A stretch of 64,000 bases of DNA from Thermobaculum terrenum ATCC BAA-798 (GTDB lineage: Bacteria > Chloroflexota > Chloroflexia > Thermobaculales > Thermobaculaceae), in contig NC_013525.1 of NCBI RefSeq assembly GCF_000025005.1, positions 941,501-1,005,500 of the forward strand. The letters are read 5' to 3'. The position numbers were made by a program, and so were the translations under genes. Below, piece after piece: positions 1 to 9,051 of the stretch; the first letter of the stretch is position 1; each line of letters opens with the position of its first letter. The notes below the pieces were generated by a model. It did not search any database. It saw nothing but the letters and a program-made list of their open reading frames with translations, and was not told the DNA's origin.

Positions 1-2
1 GA

Positions 3-68
3 AAATATTTTTGGCCAGTAGATGGAACAATGGATCCTAGTACACCAGGCTATGGTTTATGGGCTTGA
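3..68 (+). CDS. 3' end of an upstream gene (partial)
   Basis: The frame beginning at base 3 is open from the window edge to a TGA at 66-68; the other two forward frames hit stops at 19-21 and 38-40. The 21 visible residues are rich in Gly, Pro, Trp and Tyr and end in GLWA. The stop overlaps the start of the next gene by 10 bases, which suggests translational coupling. By context it would be the substrate-binding membrane component of the ECF transporter, but the visible piece is too short to recognise. Confidence 0.35.
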   Translation, partial: KYFWPVDGTMDPSTPGYGLWA

Positions 69-898
69 TTAGTAAAAAGAATAAGAGAGCTGGGTTTCTA
101 GAGAAGAGCTTAGATGGAATAACCCATGCTTTGGAGAGGGCTTCCTTTAGTGAGCATACTTATGGTAAAGGAGGCTTCCTGCAGCGGCTGGATCCAAGGG
201 TAAAGGTTATAGGCTTCTTGCTTATCATCTTATCTTCAGCTGCGTCTAAGTCTCTTCTTGTGATCTTGAGCATATATATCTTTTCTATAGTATTGGCTAT
301 TATTTCCAAAGTCTCTCTAGGAGCTATTGCCAGGACCGTGTGGATCGGCGCCCTCATATTCACGGGGGCTATAGCCCTCCCAGCTCTTTTTCTTACTCCT
401 GGGAATCCCATTTTTCACATTCCAATCCTTGGTTGGGGTGTGACCGAGCAGGGAGTAAAAAGTGCAGCATTTCTTATATCTCGGGTCATAACATCTGCTA
501 CCTTTGCGTTTCTACTTGTACTAACTACTCCTTGGAGTCACATATTGAAGTCATTACGTTTCCTGCGGGTGCCTGTATTATTCGTGGTCATACTCAACAT
601 GACTTATAGATATATATTCCTGCTATTACGCACGGCGCAAAATATGTTTGAGTCTCGTAGAAGTAGGACTGTTGGGAAGCTCTCTCCTGCTGACAGCCGC
701 AGGATAACTGCCGCAACAGCCGGTGTGCTGCTTAGCAAGAGCATGAAAATAAGTAGTGATGTCTATATGGCTATGCAGTCTAGAGGATTCCGAGGTGAAG
801 TAAGGACACTTGAGGACTTTACAATGAGTTCTAGAGATTGGGTGGTCCTGCTGACATTTGTGTCCCTGAGCTGCCTGTGGCTATGGTTAGGAAGATAG
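59..898 (+). CDS. ecfT: ECF transporter transmembrane protein (EcfT/CbiQ family)
   Basis: This 279-residue protein is the membrane-scaffold subunit of an energy-coupling-factor importer for vitamins or transition metals such as cobalt or nickel. The N-terminal sequence GFLQRLDPRVKVIGFLLII (about residues 39-57) is typical of CbiQ/EcfT. Several hydrophobic helices follow. The coupling motif AMQSRGFRGE lies near residues 240-248, and an Arg-rich stretch near residue 200 matches the first Ala-Arg-X-type coupling region. The ATPase gene follows 11 bases later in the same operon. The substrate cannot be told, because the S component lies upstream of the window. Confidence 0.88.
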   Translation: MGLISKKNKRAGFLEKSLDGITHALERASFSEHTYGKGGFLQRLDPRVKVIGFLLIILSSAASKSLLVILSIYIFSIVLAIISKVSLGAIARTVWIGALIFTGAIALPALFLTPGNPIFHIPILGWGVTEQGVKSAAFLISRVITSATFAFLLVLTTPWSHILKSLRFLRVPVLFVVILNMTYRYIFLLLRTAQNMFESRRSRTVGKLSPADSRRITAATAGVLLSKSMKISSDVYMAMQSRGFRGEVRTLEDFTMSSRDWVVLLTFVSLSCLWLWLGR

Positions 899-909
899 GG
901 AGAATAACT

Positions 910-1677
910 ATGAGTGATCCTGTTTTTGTTCTGGAAGATGTGTGTTATAACTATCCTGGTGGTATAAAGGCTCTTGACGGTCTGAATCTCTCCGTAAATG
1001 CTGGCGATAGAATAGCCATACTCGGGGCTAATGGTTCCGGGAAATCAACATTACTTAGACTGCTGGATGCTCTGTACTTTCCTAGCCAGGGTAAGTTTAC
1101 TGCCTTTGGAAGACTAATAACTGAAGAATCCTTCCAGGATGAGGATTTTGCATTTTCCTTTAGAAGAAGAGTAGCTTTGGTCTTCCAGGACCCGGATGTG
1201 CAGTTGTTCAATGCTACAGTTTTCGACGAAGTTGCGTTTGGTCCATTGCAGCTGGGTTGGGATAAGTCCGAAATAATTCGTAAAGTTAATGACATTCTGG
1301 ATCTTATGGAGATAGCTCATCTTCGTGACCGGGCTCCGCACAGACTTTCTGGAGGTGAGCAGAAGAGGGTAGCTTTGGCCTCAGTTCTCATTCTTGATCC
1401 GGAAGTGTTACTTCTGGATGAGCCTACGGCTGCTCTTGATCCCAGGAGTCAGGAGCAGATCATAGACTTCCTAACCTTGTGGGGGCAGAAGGGCAAAACT
1501 ATCATCTGTAGCACTCATGATTTGGATATAGTAGAGGACATAGCTGACAAGTGCTATGTCATACAAGCAGGTAAAGTCGCCGCGAATGGCAGTCCTGGAG
1601 ATATCCTGGCAGATATCAATCTGCTTCTAAATACCAATCTTATTCGTACACCTAGGATCAGGCTCAATAGTCCCTAA
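910..1677 (+). CDS. ecfA: ECF transporter ATP-binding protein
   Basis: A 255-residue ABC ATPase that powers the ECF importer together with the preceding EcfT. Visible motifs are Walker A GANGSGKST (39-47), a Q-loop FQDPDVQLF, the signature LSGGEQKR (about 145), Walker B VLLLDEPTAALD (about 166) and the H-loop STHD. I place the start at ATG 910 rather than an in-frame start at 838, because GGGAG lies 8 bases upstream and family proteins begin with a strand like PVFVLEDV. Only one ATPase gene is present, so the ATPase is probably a homodimer, as in CbiO-type systems. Confidence 0.9.
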   Translation: MSDPVFVLEDVCYNYPGGIKALDGLNLSVNAGDRIAILGANGSGKSTLLRLLDALYFPSQGKFTAFGRLITEESFQDEDFAFSFRRRVALVFQDPDVQLFNATVFDEVAFGPLQLGWDKSEIIRKVNDILDLMEIAHLRDRAPHRLSGGEQKRVALASVLILDPEVLLLDEPTAALDPRSQEQIIDFLTLWGQKGKTIICSTHDLDIVEDIADKCYVIQAGKVAANGSPGDILADINLLLNTNLIRTPRIRLNSP

Positions 1678-1700
1678 GATCTGTACCAGCTAGGTCTTAA

Positions 1701-1748
1701 TAAGTTTGGGCGCAGACAGTTTCTGCGCCCAAACTTATGTTGCTTTTT
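1701..1748. terminator. Bidirectional intrinsic terminator
   Basis: Perfect 16-bp arms (1701-1716 and 1722-1737) with a 5-base loop, followed by TGTTGCTTTTT. It sits between the convergent ecfA and SIMPL genes and probably serves both. Confidence 0.88.
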
Positions 1749-1752
1749 AGGT

Positions 1753-2502
1753 TTATCTGTTGATGGAGAATGTGACCTGTACGCTGATTGTTACTTTCAT
1801 GCTGCCGGGCTCTATAGGAGTACTAACATCAGCAGCTGACCTGGCTTCAACACCTGCCGGCAATACTATAGGTGGATTAGAAACTGCTCCCTCGGAGATA
1901 TATACTGGCAGCCCAAGAGTTACTCCAGCCGCCTGTGCTAGCTGTTGAGCCTTCTCCCTAGCATTCTCCATTGCTCTCTGGCGCGCTTGTTTCTCGAGCT
2001 CTGACTTATTCTCTATTCCAAAGCTTATACCGCTTACGTAATTGGCGCCAGCCTTAATGGCCTCATCCAGGATATTCGAGGAGGATTCTATGTTGCGTAT
2101 AGTAACACTTACGTTGTTGTTGATAACAAAGACTCGCCTTTCCTGATCGTACCATATGCTGTAATTGGTTGTCTGTATATCCTTTTCCTTAACTCCTAGC
2201 TGCTTGATCTTATCTAGGATGTTGTTCATCTGTTTTGCGGCCTCTTCTCTTGCCGCTTCCAGAGAAGTGTTTTCGGTTTGAAATCCTAAGTTCAGATAGG
2301 CAGTATCTGGCCTAGCTACGGCCTCGCCTTCTGCCGTGACAGTTATGCCTGATGACAGTTTACTAGGTGCTGGATCGCTGCTTTGAACATCTTGGTCTTT
2401 CAATGTACTTGCCCTCGTTATAAACAAGCCATAGCTAATAGCTGCAACTGCTAATAGCAATAGTATTGCCTGTACTAGATTCCTTTTTATTGAGTGCCAC
2501 AT
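1753..2502 (-). CDS. SIMPL domain (DUF541) protein, membrane-anchored
   Basis: A 249-residue protein with an N-terminal signal or anchor helix (about residues 10-28) after a basic start, a short linker and one SIMPL/DUF541 domain. Family features are ITVTAEGEAVARPDTAYLN, the region around QTTNYSIWYD, and the C-terminal KVTISVQVTFSI strand. Related proteins are periplasmic or surface exposed and often linked to oxidative-stress tolerance, but no enzymatic role is established. It is a single gene facing the ECF operon across a shared terminator. Confidence 0.85.
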   Translation of the reverse strand: MWHSIKRNLVQAILLLLAVAAISYGLFITRASTLKDQDVQSSDPAPSKLSSGITVTAEGEAVARPDTAYLNLGFQTENTSLEAAREEAAKQMNNILDKIKQLGVKEKDIQTTNYSIWYDQERRVFVINNNVSVTIRNIESSSNILDEAIKAGANYVSGISFGIENKSELEKQARQRAMENAREKAQQLAQAAGVTLGLPVYISEGAVSNPPIVLPAGVEARSAADVSTPIEPGSMKVTISVQVTFSINR

Positions 2503-2682
2503 TATACTACCCCTCCGGTTGATGAACTCTTGTTTACTTTACCTTGCCTGTCTCCCGGGATATCACAAGCAGGTATTTTGTGATACTAAGACTGAAATTG
2601 TCCTATCTTAGTTCCCAACGTATTCAAGAAACATCCTGAACTAAGGTAAAATCGCTCTTTAGAAAACTGTTTAGGAGGGATT

Positions 2683-3585
2683 ATGAGACTGGTAACCTAC
2701 CTGGAAAACGATCTACCTAAGTTGGGAGCTGTCAATGATGATAGGGTGGTTGATCTAGCCAGGGCTTCTTCCGGAAGGCTACCTAGTACTATGATAGAGT
2801 TCATCGAGATGGGAGCGCAGGCTTTGGACTTTGCAAGGGAGCTAGTTTACGGGTCGGATAATCCCGCCTCTGTACCCCTTGAGTCAGTTAAGCTTCTAGC
2901 TCCGATTCCAGTTCCTCGTAGAAATGTAATGTGTGTGGGTTGGAACTATGCTGAGCATTTTGAGGAGGGTTTAAACAAACGAGGACCGAGCGATGCTGAG
3001 CAGATGCCAGAATATCCAACATTTTTTACTAAGCTCACAACTACTGTGATTGGCCCGGGAGAAGGCGTGCAGTTCAACAGGAAGATATCCGAACAGGTAG
3101 ATTGGGAGGTAGAGCTTGCAGTAATTATTGGTCGTAGGGGCAGAAATATAACCCAAGAAGAGGCTATGAATTATGTCTTTGGGTACACCATAGCAAATGA
3201 CGTATCAACAAGGGACCTACAAAGGCGTCATGGTGGCCAGTGGTTTAGGGGCAAAAGCCTAGATACTCACTGTCCAATGGGTCCGTGGATAGTGACTGCT
3301 GATGAGATCGAAGATCCTCACAATTTGAGATTGTCCCTTAAGGTAAACGGTGTCGTAAAGCAAGATTCAAGTACCAAATACATGGTCTTTAGGATTCCTA
3401 GACTTATACAAGAACTGTCCTTGGGTTCGACCTTATTGCCTGGTGATATTATCTTGACCGGTACGCCTCCTGGGGTGGGATTTGCGCGTACTCCAGCAGA
3501 GTTTTTGCGTCCTGGTGACGTCATGGATCTGGAGATAGAGAAGATAGGTAGACTATCTAATCCAGTAGTGGAGTTCAACGATTAA
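2683..3585 (+). CDS. Fumarylacetoacetate hydrolase family protein
   Basis: A 300-residue member of the FAH superfamily, which cleaves or isomerises beta-diketo acids in aromatic and sugar-acid catabolism. The N-terminal cap (residues 1-75) precedes the catalytic fold. Probable metal ligands are the two Glu of DWEVELAVIIG (about 145-155) and an Asp in ANDVSTRD. The loop LTGTPPGVGFAR near the C terminus is a family hallmark. TTAGGAGGG just before ATG 2683 supports this start. No catabolic neighbours are present, so the substrate is unknown; acylpyruvase or oxaloacetate decarboxylase activity is also possible. Confidence 0.85.
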   Translation: MRLVTYLENDLPKLGAVNDDRVVDLARASSGRLPSTMIEFIEMGAQALDFARELVYGSDNPASVPLESVKLLAPIPVPRRNVMCVGWNYAEHFEEGLNKRGPSDAEQMPEYPTFFTKLTTTVIGPGEGVQFNRKISEQVDWEVELAVIIGRRGRNITQEEAMNYVFGYTIANDVSTRDLQRRHGGQWFRGKSLDTHCPMGPWIVTADEIEDPHNLRLSLKVNGVVKQDSSTKYMVFRIPRLIQELSLGSTLLPGDIILTGTPPGVGFARTPAEFLRPGDVMDLEIEKIGRLSNPVVEFND

Positions 3586-3596
3586 CTGATTTCTAA

Positions 3597-3670
3597 TGCA
3601 GGTGCGCATATAAGCCATTTCGCTTACTAAGCAGTAAGCAAAAAGTAGGATGAAACTATGCACACCTGCA
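3597..3670. repeat. Nested inverted repeat
   Basis: Outer arms 3597-3610 and 3657-3670 match at 13 of 14 positions. They enclose a perfect 7-bp hairpin, GCTTACT-AAGC-AGTAAGC (3622-3639). No T-run follows on the plus strand, so it is not an obvious terminator of the FAH gene; it may be a leader structure of the sigma-factor gene. Confidence 0.55.
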
Positions 3671-3676
3671 CGATGC

Positions 3677-3731
3677 CGTTTCTCCCTCAAGTAGCTAGTA
3701 TCTAGAGTGAGAGGGAACGGAGGGAGAAACG
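3677..3731 (+). promoter_or_regulatory. Hairpin sequestering the sigma-factor ribosome binding site
   Basis: Bases 3677-3688 are exactly complementary to 3720-3731 (12 bp, 31-base loop). The right arm holds the Shine-Dalgarno AGGGAG and the first base of the GTG start at 3731, so folding would hide the translation start. Regulation is inference from the pairing. Confidence 0.6.
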
Positions 3732-4306
3732 TGAATTCAGAACTCAGGGACAACACAAGTACTCAACACATCTTGGACAAAGAAAGAGAGCTGGTAGAGA
3801 AGTCAAAGGTAGATAGGAGCGCGTTCGCCGAGCTGTATGCTTCATATGCCGAGAGGTTATATAACTATATTTACAGCAGAGTGCATAATCGCGAGGATGC
3901 TGAGGACCTTACATCTCTGACTTTTATGCTTGCCCTCGAGGCTATAGAGAAGTATGAATGGCGTAATTTGCCATTTGGAGCCTGGCTATTTAGAATAGCG
4001 TCCAATCAGATAGCAGTATACTATCGCAAGAAGAAGAACCTTCAATCGATTGAAGATCTTGCAATCGCTGATAGTGCACTCGACCCAGAAAGAGAAACTA
4101 TGCGTATCGGTGATCAGCTGATGATCCAGAAAGCGATCAACAGACTTAACCCCGATCAGCAAAAGGTTATACGCATGCGCTACTCACAAGGTATGAAAAA
4201 TAGGGAGATAGCAGAGGTAATGGGGCGTACTGAAGGTGCAGTTAAGCTGCTTATACATCGTGCGACGAACAATCTTCGCGCCCAGATGAGCGGGGCGCTC
4301 TTCTAG
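3731..4306 (+). CDS. ECF-type RNA polymerase sigma factor
   Basis: A 191-residue sigma-70-family protein of the extracytoplasmic-function type. Region 2 (about residues 30-100) contains RLYNYIYSRVHNREDAEDL and the FGAWLFRIASNQ segment. Region 4 (about 130-185) contains LNPDQQKVIRMRYSQGMKN followed by the helix-turn-helix AEVMGRTEGAVK. I chose GTG 3731 because GGAGGGAG lies directly upstream; an in-frame GTG at 3707 has no such site. No anti-sigma gene is adjacent. The start region is enclosed in a 12-bp hairpin. Confidence 0.88.
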   Translation: MNSELRDNTSTQHILDKERELVEKSKVDRSAFAELYASYAERLYNYIYSRVHNREDAEDLTSLTFMLALEAIEKYEWRNLPFGAWLFRIASNQIAVYYRKKKNLQSIEDLAIADSALDPERETMRIGDQLMIQKAINRLNPDQQKVIRMRYSQGMKNREIAEVMGRTEGAVKLLIHRATNNLRAQMSGALF

Positions 4307-4324
4307 AAGAGCGCCCCGCTCTTT
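4288..4324. terminator. Perfect palindromic bidirectional terminator
   Basis: A 34-base perfect palindrome (arms 4288-4304 and 4305-4321) followed by TTT. The sigma-factor stop codon TAG is inside the stem, and the convergent PAC2 gene ends 5 bases beyond. Confidence 0.85.
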
Positions 4325-4325
4325 G

Positions 4326-5261
4326 CTATTTGTTGTCTTCTTCCTGATCTTCCTCGTCGTCCTTGTTTCTGTTCTGGCTTTGCTGGCGTAGATATTCCTC
4401 TATCGATCGGATTAATCCTTCAGCCTCCGAAGCATCGTAACCCTCAGGAGTACCTTCGTCTTGTGTGTCCTCGTTTTGTTGATCCTCCACGCGCTGTTCC
4501 AGCTCGCGCACATATTGTTCGATATCCGGATTGTCTGATACAGCAGCATCTACCTGTGATTCGAATGTTATAGCTTCCATCTGAAGTCTATCTACAGATA
4601 CTCTGAGCCCTGTTAGTCTCTCGACACTATCTACGAGAGCTAGTGCTGCCTTTGGGTTGGGCGATGCGGATATATAATGAGGAACTGAAGCCCAGATACT
4701 GGCATGCTGAATACCTGACTCTGCTAGGGTCAGCCCTGCAACGCTTACAATACCCGTTGGCCCTTCATAGAAAGAGCTATTTATGCCTAAACTCCTTAGC
4801 TTTTCTCCAAGCTCCGGGCTGCTAGCCCCACCGCTTAAGGGCACGGGACGAGTATGAGGGGTATCGGCAAGCATGGATCCGAGGGATATGACTTCTTTAA
4901 CACCTAACCTGTTTGCCATTTTTACCAATAATGAAGAATACCTTCTCCACCTCAGATTAGGCTCGGTGCCAACAAAAAATACATAATCCTTGGATTCTGA
5001 GATATGTGCGTAATAGAAGTTATTCGGAGTCCAAGTTATTACTCGCCCATAATCTCCTATAGGTCGTGTGTAAGGTCTTACTTGAGTAAAGTCATAGAAT
5101 TCATCAGGATCTATGGACGCGAACATGGTAGCGCCTGTCTGCGAGATTATATACTCGAGCGCGTATGTGGCGGCGTTGCCAGCGTCATTCCAGCCTTTGT
5201 AAGCGGCTATCATTGTGGGATTCGCCAGGTTAGGCCAGCTTTCTGCTCTGATCTCTTCCAA
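4326..5261 (-). CDS. PAC2 family protein
   Basis: A 311-residue protein of the PAC2 (proteasome assembly chaperone-like) family found in archaea, actinobacteria and some Chloroflexota. Recognisable pieces are MIAAYKGWNDAGNAATYAL (about 17-35), the DPDEFYDFTQVRP segment (about 51-63), the GSMLADTPHTRPVP loop and the HASIWASVPHYI strand. The last 60 residues are highly acidic and Gln-rich, probably a disordered tail. Bacterial family members have no firm function; a link to protein quality control is family inference. It is divergent from the TauE-like gene. Confidence 0.82.
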   Translation of the reverse strand: MEEIRAESWPNLANPTMIAAYKGWNDAGNAATYALEYIISQTGATMFASIDPDEFYDFTQVRPYTRPIGDYGRVITWTPNNFYYAHISESKDYVFFVGTEPNLRWRRYSSLLVKMANRLGVKEVISLGSMLADTPHTRPVPLSGGASSPELGEKLRSLGINSSFYEGPTGIVSVAGLTLAESGIQHASIWASVPHYISASPNPKAALALVDSVERLTGLRVSVDRLQMEAITFESQVDAAVSDNPDIEQYVRELEQRVEDQQNEDTQDEGTPEGYDASEAEGLIRSIEEYLRQQSQNRNKDDEEDQEEDNK

Positions 5262-5349
5262 TTCATGTCCCCCTAAGAATTCAGAAGATAGATTTCATTA
5301 TGCCACGCTCGTCTGGACCTTTGATACCTTCAGGCAGCATAATGTGATC

Positions 5350-6165
5350 ATGAATCTTTTCCTTTTAGACAGCAGTCTGACTTCCGTGTTAGGTGCTTCT
5401 GTACCTACATCCGTACGAAGTTTATTAATTCTAGCTACTGCGGCTTTGATTGCGGGAGCTATCAATGCTATAGCTGGCGGAGGCTCTCTCATTACTTTCC
5501 CAGCTCTTCTCGCTGTGGGTCTACCTAGTGTGACAGCCAATGTAACGAATACGGTAGCATTATGGCCTGGGACCATAGGCGGGAGTGTAGCCTATCGAAG
5601 GGAGCTTCGCTGCCAAAGCAAGAGGATATGGATCCTGGGAACTGTAGGTTTTGTAGGAGGACTGCTTGGATCTTTTATCTTGCTAATTAGTCCTCAGTCT
5701 GTATTCGACCTTATAGTGCCTTTTCTTATACTCTTTGCTTGTGGCCTCTTGCTTGTACAGAAGAGGATTGCCAAATGGATACTAACAAGTAGAGACGGCA
5801 AGGGAGAGAATTTGTTATCTCCTGGCATCCTGCTCGGACAGTTTCTTGCAGCTGTGTATGGAGGATATTTTGGAGCCGGGTTAGGAATAATAACCCTGGC
5901 TATTCTAGGGCTCTTCCTGGATGACGACCTTCAAAGGATAAACGCTCTAAAGGGAGTTCTCACACTAATTATTAACGGCATAGCAGCATTGTATTTTGCT
6001 GTATTTGGTAATGTTGTGTGGCCTTTGGCTTTACTCATGGCTGTTTGTAGCTGGACAGGAGGATTCTTGGGCGTAAGGGTAGCACGCAGACTCAATCCAG
6101 ATGTGCTGCGGTTGCTAGTAGTAATATACGGTATAGTTGTGTCGATCAGGTTAATGCTGTCTTAG
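5350..6165 (+). CDS. TauE/SafE family sulfite/organosulfonate exporter-like permease
   Basis: A 271-residue integral membrane protein with about eight hydrophobic segments in two repeats. The first repeat carries AGAINAIAGGGSLITFPALL and NVTNTVALWPG (about 25-66), the hallmark of TauE/SafE permeases. The second repeat has GGYFGAGLGIITLAILGLF. The reading frame is open upstream to 5215, but that part overlaps the divergent PAC2 gene and is hydrophilic, so ATG 5350 (or GTG 5344) is the likely start. The substrate is undefined. Its stop lies one base from the stop of the convergent acyl-CoA synthetase gene. Confidence 0.82.
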   Translation: MNLFLLDSSLTSVLGASVPTSVRSLLILATAALIAGAINAIAGGGSLITFPALLAVGLPSVTANVTNTVALWPGTIGGSVAYRRELRCQSKRIWILGTVGFVGGLLGSFILLISPQSVFDLIVPFLILFACGLLLVQKRIAKWILTSRDGKGENLLSPGILLGQFLAAVYGGYFGAGLGIITLAILGLFLDDDLQRINALKGVLTLIINGIAALYFAVFGNVVWPLALLMAVCSWTGGFLGVRVARRLNPDVLRLLVVIYGIVVSIRLMLS

Positions 6166-6166
6166 G

Positions 6167-8914
6167 TTACATAATGTTTGTTGCCTCGGGGTTTTTATTT
6201 ACTGGTAGCTTTGCAATCACTATTCCATCATGTACGTCGTGCCTAATAGAAAAACCTAGTTTTCTGCAGAGCTTTTGCATGCCGTAGTTTTCGGGTAATA
6301 TTTGAGCTTGAAGATTCGATATACCTTCCCTTTTTGCTACTTCAATAAGTTTGCTCAACAAGAGTGTGCCTATCCCTCTGCGCTGAAACTTGTCGCTGAT
6401 TATCATTGCAAATTCAGCATCTTGGCTCCATTCCACCCTGCTTAGTCTAGCCACACCTATTATTTCACTCCCCGCGCTCGGATCGTATCTTTCTGCTACT
6501 AAGGCCATTTCCCGATCATAATCTATGAAGCATATTCGGGTTAGTCGCTCGTGTGCCGTTCTCTGAGTCAGACTCATCATTCTGAAATATCTAAAGTAGA
6601 TACTTTCTTCTGATAAAGTCTGGTGGAACCTTACGATTAAAGGCTCATCTTCTGCCCTGATAGGACGAATAGTTAGCTCTGTACCATCTTCCAAATTTAC
6701 CCGCCATATGTACTCTGCCGGATAAGGTCTGATGGCGGGCCTAGGGAAAGAGCTAACATCCTTATCATGCAATATTGCTCGAGCGTCTAGCGCCAGTATG
6801 TTGTTTGAAGATGCTAGTAGAGGATTGATCTCTATTTCTTTGATTTCTGGGTAATCAACTACCAGCTGACTGAACCTTACTATTATCTGCTCGAGAGCAC
6901 TAATGTCTACTCGCTTTCTTCCCCTTACTCCCAGTAGCGCTTGAAATATCTTAGTTCTCTCCATCATTCTGCGGGCTAGGGTAGTGTTCAGTGGTGGCAG
7001 TCCTAGTTCTCTGTCTCTATATACTTCGACTAGTTGTCCTCCCGATCCAAAAACCAGGACTGGCCCAAACTGGGGGTCTACGCTGCTACCGATTATAAGC
7101 TCGTAGCCTGATTCCTTTATCATTGGTTGGACAGTTACGCCATCAAAGTCTTCCCCTAAGGCTGACTTCATTGTGTGCCAAGCATCTTTGACCCCTTCAG
7201 GGGTCGTTATATTCAGGTACACGCCTCCCACATCCGTTTTGTGTGTGATCCTATTTGATAGTAGCTTGACCACTACTGGATAGCCGATCTCAATAGCGGC
7301 TTCTAAGGCCTCGTCTAGTGTGTGAGCAGGTATGGTCCTAACAGTGGGTATTGAGTAATAGTTTAGGATTTGCTTCGTTTCCCATTCAGTTAAGACTGTT
7401 CTTCCAGCATTCCTACATTCCTGGATCTTGTTGGCTATATCCTGACGATCCTCGTCAGATATGTCAGTACTGGCTAGAGAGGGGGTTTCATACAGTAACC
7501 TCAGGTTTTCGTTGTACTGCCACATGTAATTGAACATTCTTACCGCTACATCCGGGTATCTGAATGTGGGGATGTTAGCGTTGTTTAACACTCTTTCTCC
7601 TTCAGCAACCATCTCTGCGCCCATCCAGCTTGCTAGTACAGGCTTTTTTGAACGCCTGGTGTTTGATACAAGTGCTTGTGCAGTACGTGTTGGTTCAGTC
7701 ATAGCTTGTGGGGTGAGAATTACCAGCAGTCCATCAGCGTTAGGATCTTCGACTACGGATTCCATAGCTTTGTTATATCGGTCGGCATCTGCATCTCCCA
7801 GAATATCTACAGGGTTGCCGTGGCTCCAGGTAGGTGGGAGAAAAGAATCTAAGATCCTGCTAGTATCTTCCGATAGGGTAGCCAATTCTCCTCCACCGCT
7901 GATCAGTGCATCTGTAGCTAGAACACCAGGTCCACCAGCGTTAGTAACTATTAGCAACCTCTTCCCTTTGGGCCTCGGTTGCTTGCTAAGAACTTCAGAT
8001 ATGTAGAACAAATCAGATATGCTGTTGACCCTAAGAGCACCTACTCTTCTTATGGCTGCATCAAAAACATCGTCACTTTCGGCAAGTGCACCGGTATGTG
8101 AGGCCGCGGCTTTGGCTGCAGCTTCGGTTCTGCCAGCTTTTACTATGATGACAGGCTTTGTGAGGGCGATCTCTCTCACAGCGGAAAGGAAAGACCGGGC
8201 GTCTCCTACGGATTCTATATACAGCAGGATGCTGTTGGTGTGGGGGTCATCTCCTAGGTAGTAAATGAGATCGCTCCAGCTTATATCTAGCATAGAGCCA
8301 ATAGATATAAATGCTGAAAATCCCACATTTTCCCTAAGGCTCCAATCCAAAATAGCGGTACAAAGTGCCCCACTCTGGCTTATAAAACCCACGCTTCCTG
8401 GCTTTGCTATGGATGCAGCGAACGTGGCGTTTAGACCTGTAGGTGGCCTCATGATACCAAGGCAGTTAGGACCAATGATTCGCATCCCAGAGGTCCTAGC
8501 TATATCAAGGATTTCGCTCTCAAGCTTTTTGCCTTCTTCACCACGTTCTCGGAAACCGGCGCTAAGTATTATCGCTCCCTTGATACCTACTTGAGAGCAC
8601 TCCGATATTACTTGAGGTACAGTTTGTGGAGGAGTAGCGATAACAGCCATATCTGCTTGATCGGGAATGTCCAGTACAGACCGGTAAGCTTTTATGCCAA
8701 GAACGCTGGACCTACGTATATTGACTGGGAATACCGTTCCGCCAAAGGGATTGCTGATGAGGTTCCATAAAACAGTTCTACCTACACTACCTGGCTCTTC
8801 ACTGGCTCCTATGACAGCTACGGCCTTGGGTGCAAATATCGCATCTAGTGCAGTTCTTCCATAGCCTAGTATGTTGTGAGCGGGATCACCTGCCGTTACG
8901 GACCTATCGTACAC
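6167..8914 (-). CDS. NDP-forming acyl-CoA synthetase fused to GNAT acetyltransferase
   Basis: This 915-residue fusion joins a CoA-binding Rossmann domain (about 25-160, beginning [20 protein letters not shown]), succinyl-CoA-ligase-like domains with the phosphohistidine region around [17 protein letters not shown], an ATP-grasp domain (about 480-700, [18 protein letters not shown]) and a C-terminal GNAT domain (about 750-905) with the acetyl-CoA loop [12 protein letters not shown]. The architecture matches protein lysine acetyltransferases of the Pat/YfiQ type, which act on enzymes such as acetyl-CoA synthetase; an active acetate-CoA ligase is also possible. It stands alone, divergent from the YcaQ-like gene. 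Confidence 0.88.
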   Translation of the reverse strand: MYDRSVTAGDPAHNILGYGRTALDAIFAPKAVAVIGASEEPGSVGRTVLWNLISNPFGGTVFPVNIRRSSVLGIKAYRSVLDIPDQADMAVIATPPQTVPQVISECSQVGIKGAIILSAGFRERGEEGKKLESEILDIARTSGMRIIGPNCLGIMRPPTGLNATFAASIAKPGSVGFISQSGALCTAILDWSLRENVGFSAFISIGSMLDISWSDLIYYLGDDPHTNSILLYIESVGDARSFLSAVREIALTKPVIIVKAGRTEAAAKAAASHTGALAESDDVFDAAIRRVGALRVNSISDLFYISEVLSKQPRPKGKRLLIVTNAGGPGVLATDALISGGGELATLSEDTSRILDSFLPPTWSHGNPVDILGDADADRYNKAMESVVEDPNADGLLVILTPQAMTEPTRTAQALVSNTRRSKKPVLASWMGAEMVAEGERVLNNANIPTFRYPDVAVRMFNYMWQYNENLRLLYETPSLASTDISDEDRQDIANKIQECRNAGRTVLTEWETKQILNYYSIPTVRTIPAHTLDEALEAAIEIGYPVVVKLLSNRITHKTDVGGVYLNITTPEGVKDAWHTMKSALGEDFDGVTVQPMIKESGYELIIGSSVDPQFGPVLVFGSGGQLVEVYRDRELGLPPLNTTLARRMMERTKIFQALLGVRGRKRVDISALEQIIVRFSQLVVDYPEIKEIEINPLLASSNNILALDARAILHDKDVSSFPRPAIRPYPAEYIWRVNLEDGTELTIRPIRAEDEPLIVRFHQTLSEESIYFRYFRMMSLTQRTAHERLTRICFIDYDREMALVAERYDPSAGSEIIGVARLSRVEWSQDAEFAMIISDKFQRRGIGTLLLSKLIEVAKREGISNLQAQILPENYGMQKLCRKLGFSIRHDVHDGIVIAKLPVNKNPEATNIM

Positions 8915-8962
8915 CTTTCTACTCCTAGGGACGAAGCATATTCTGATACCAAAATTAGGGCG

Positions 8963-8989
8963 TTGAACGCCATGTTTACTTAGTATAAT
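8963..8989 (+). promoter_or_regulatory. Probable promoter of the YcaQ-like gene
   Basis: TTGAAC (8963-8968) and TATAAT (8984-8989) are 15 bases apart, shorter than optimal. The -10 is a perfect match, about 60 bases before the next start. Confidence 0.5.
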
Positions 8990-9051
8990 CGCTGTGCTGC
9001 ATATCCATCCTGTTCTTAACCTTATTATCTCTATCTATCTGGGGAGCATCA

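Noticed and set aside
2623-2652. Promoter TTCAAG-18-TAAAAT before the FAH gene
   Set aside because: The -35 is poor and AT-rich matches are common here; not listed as a feature.
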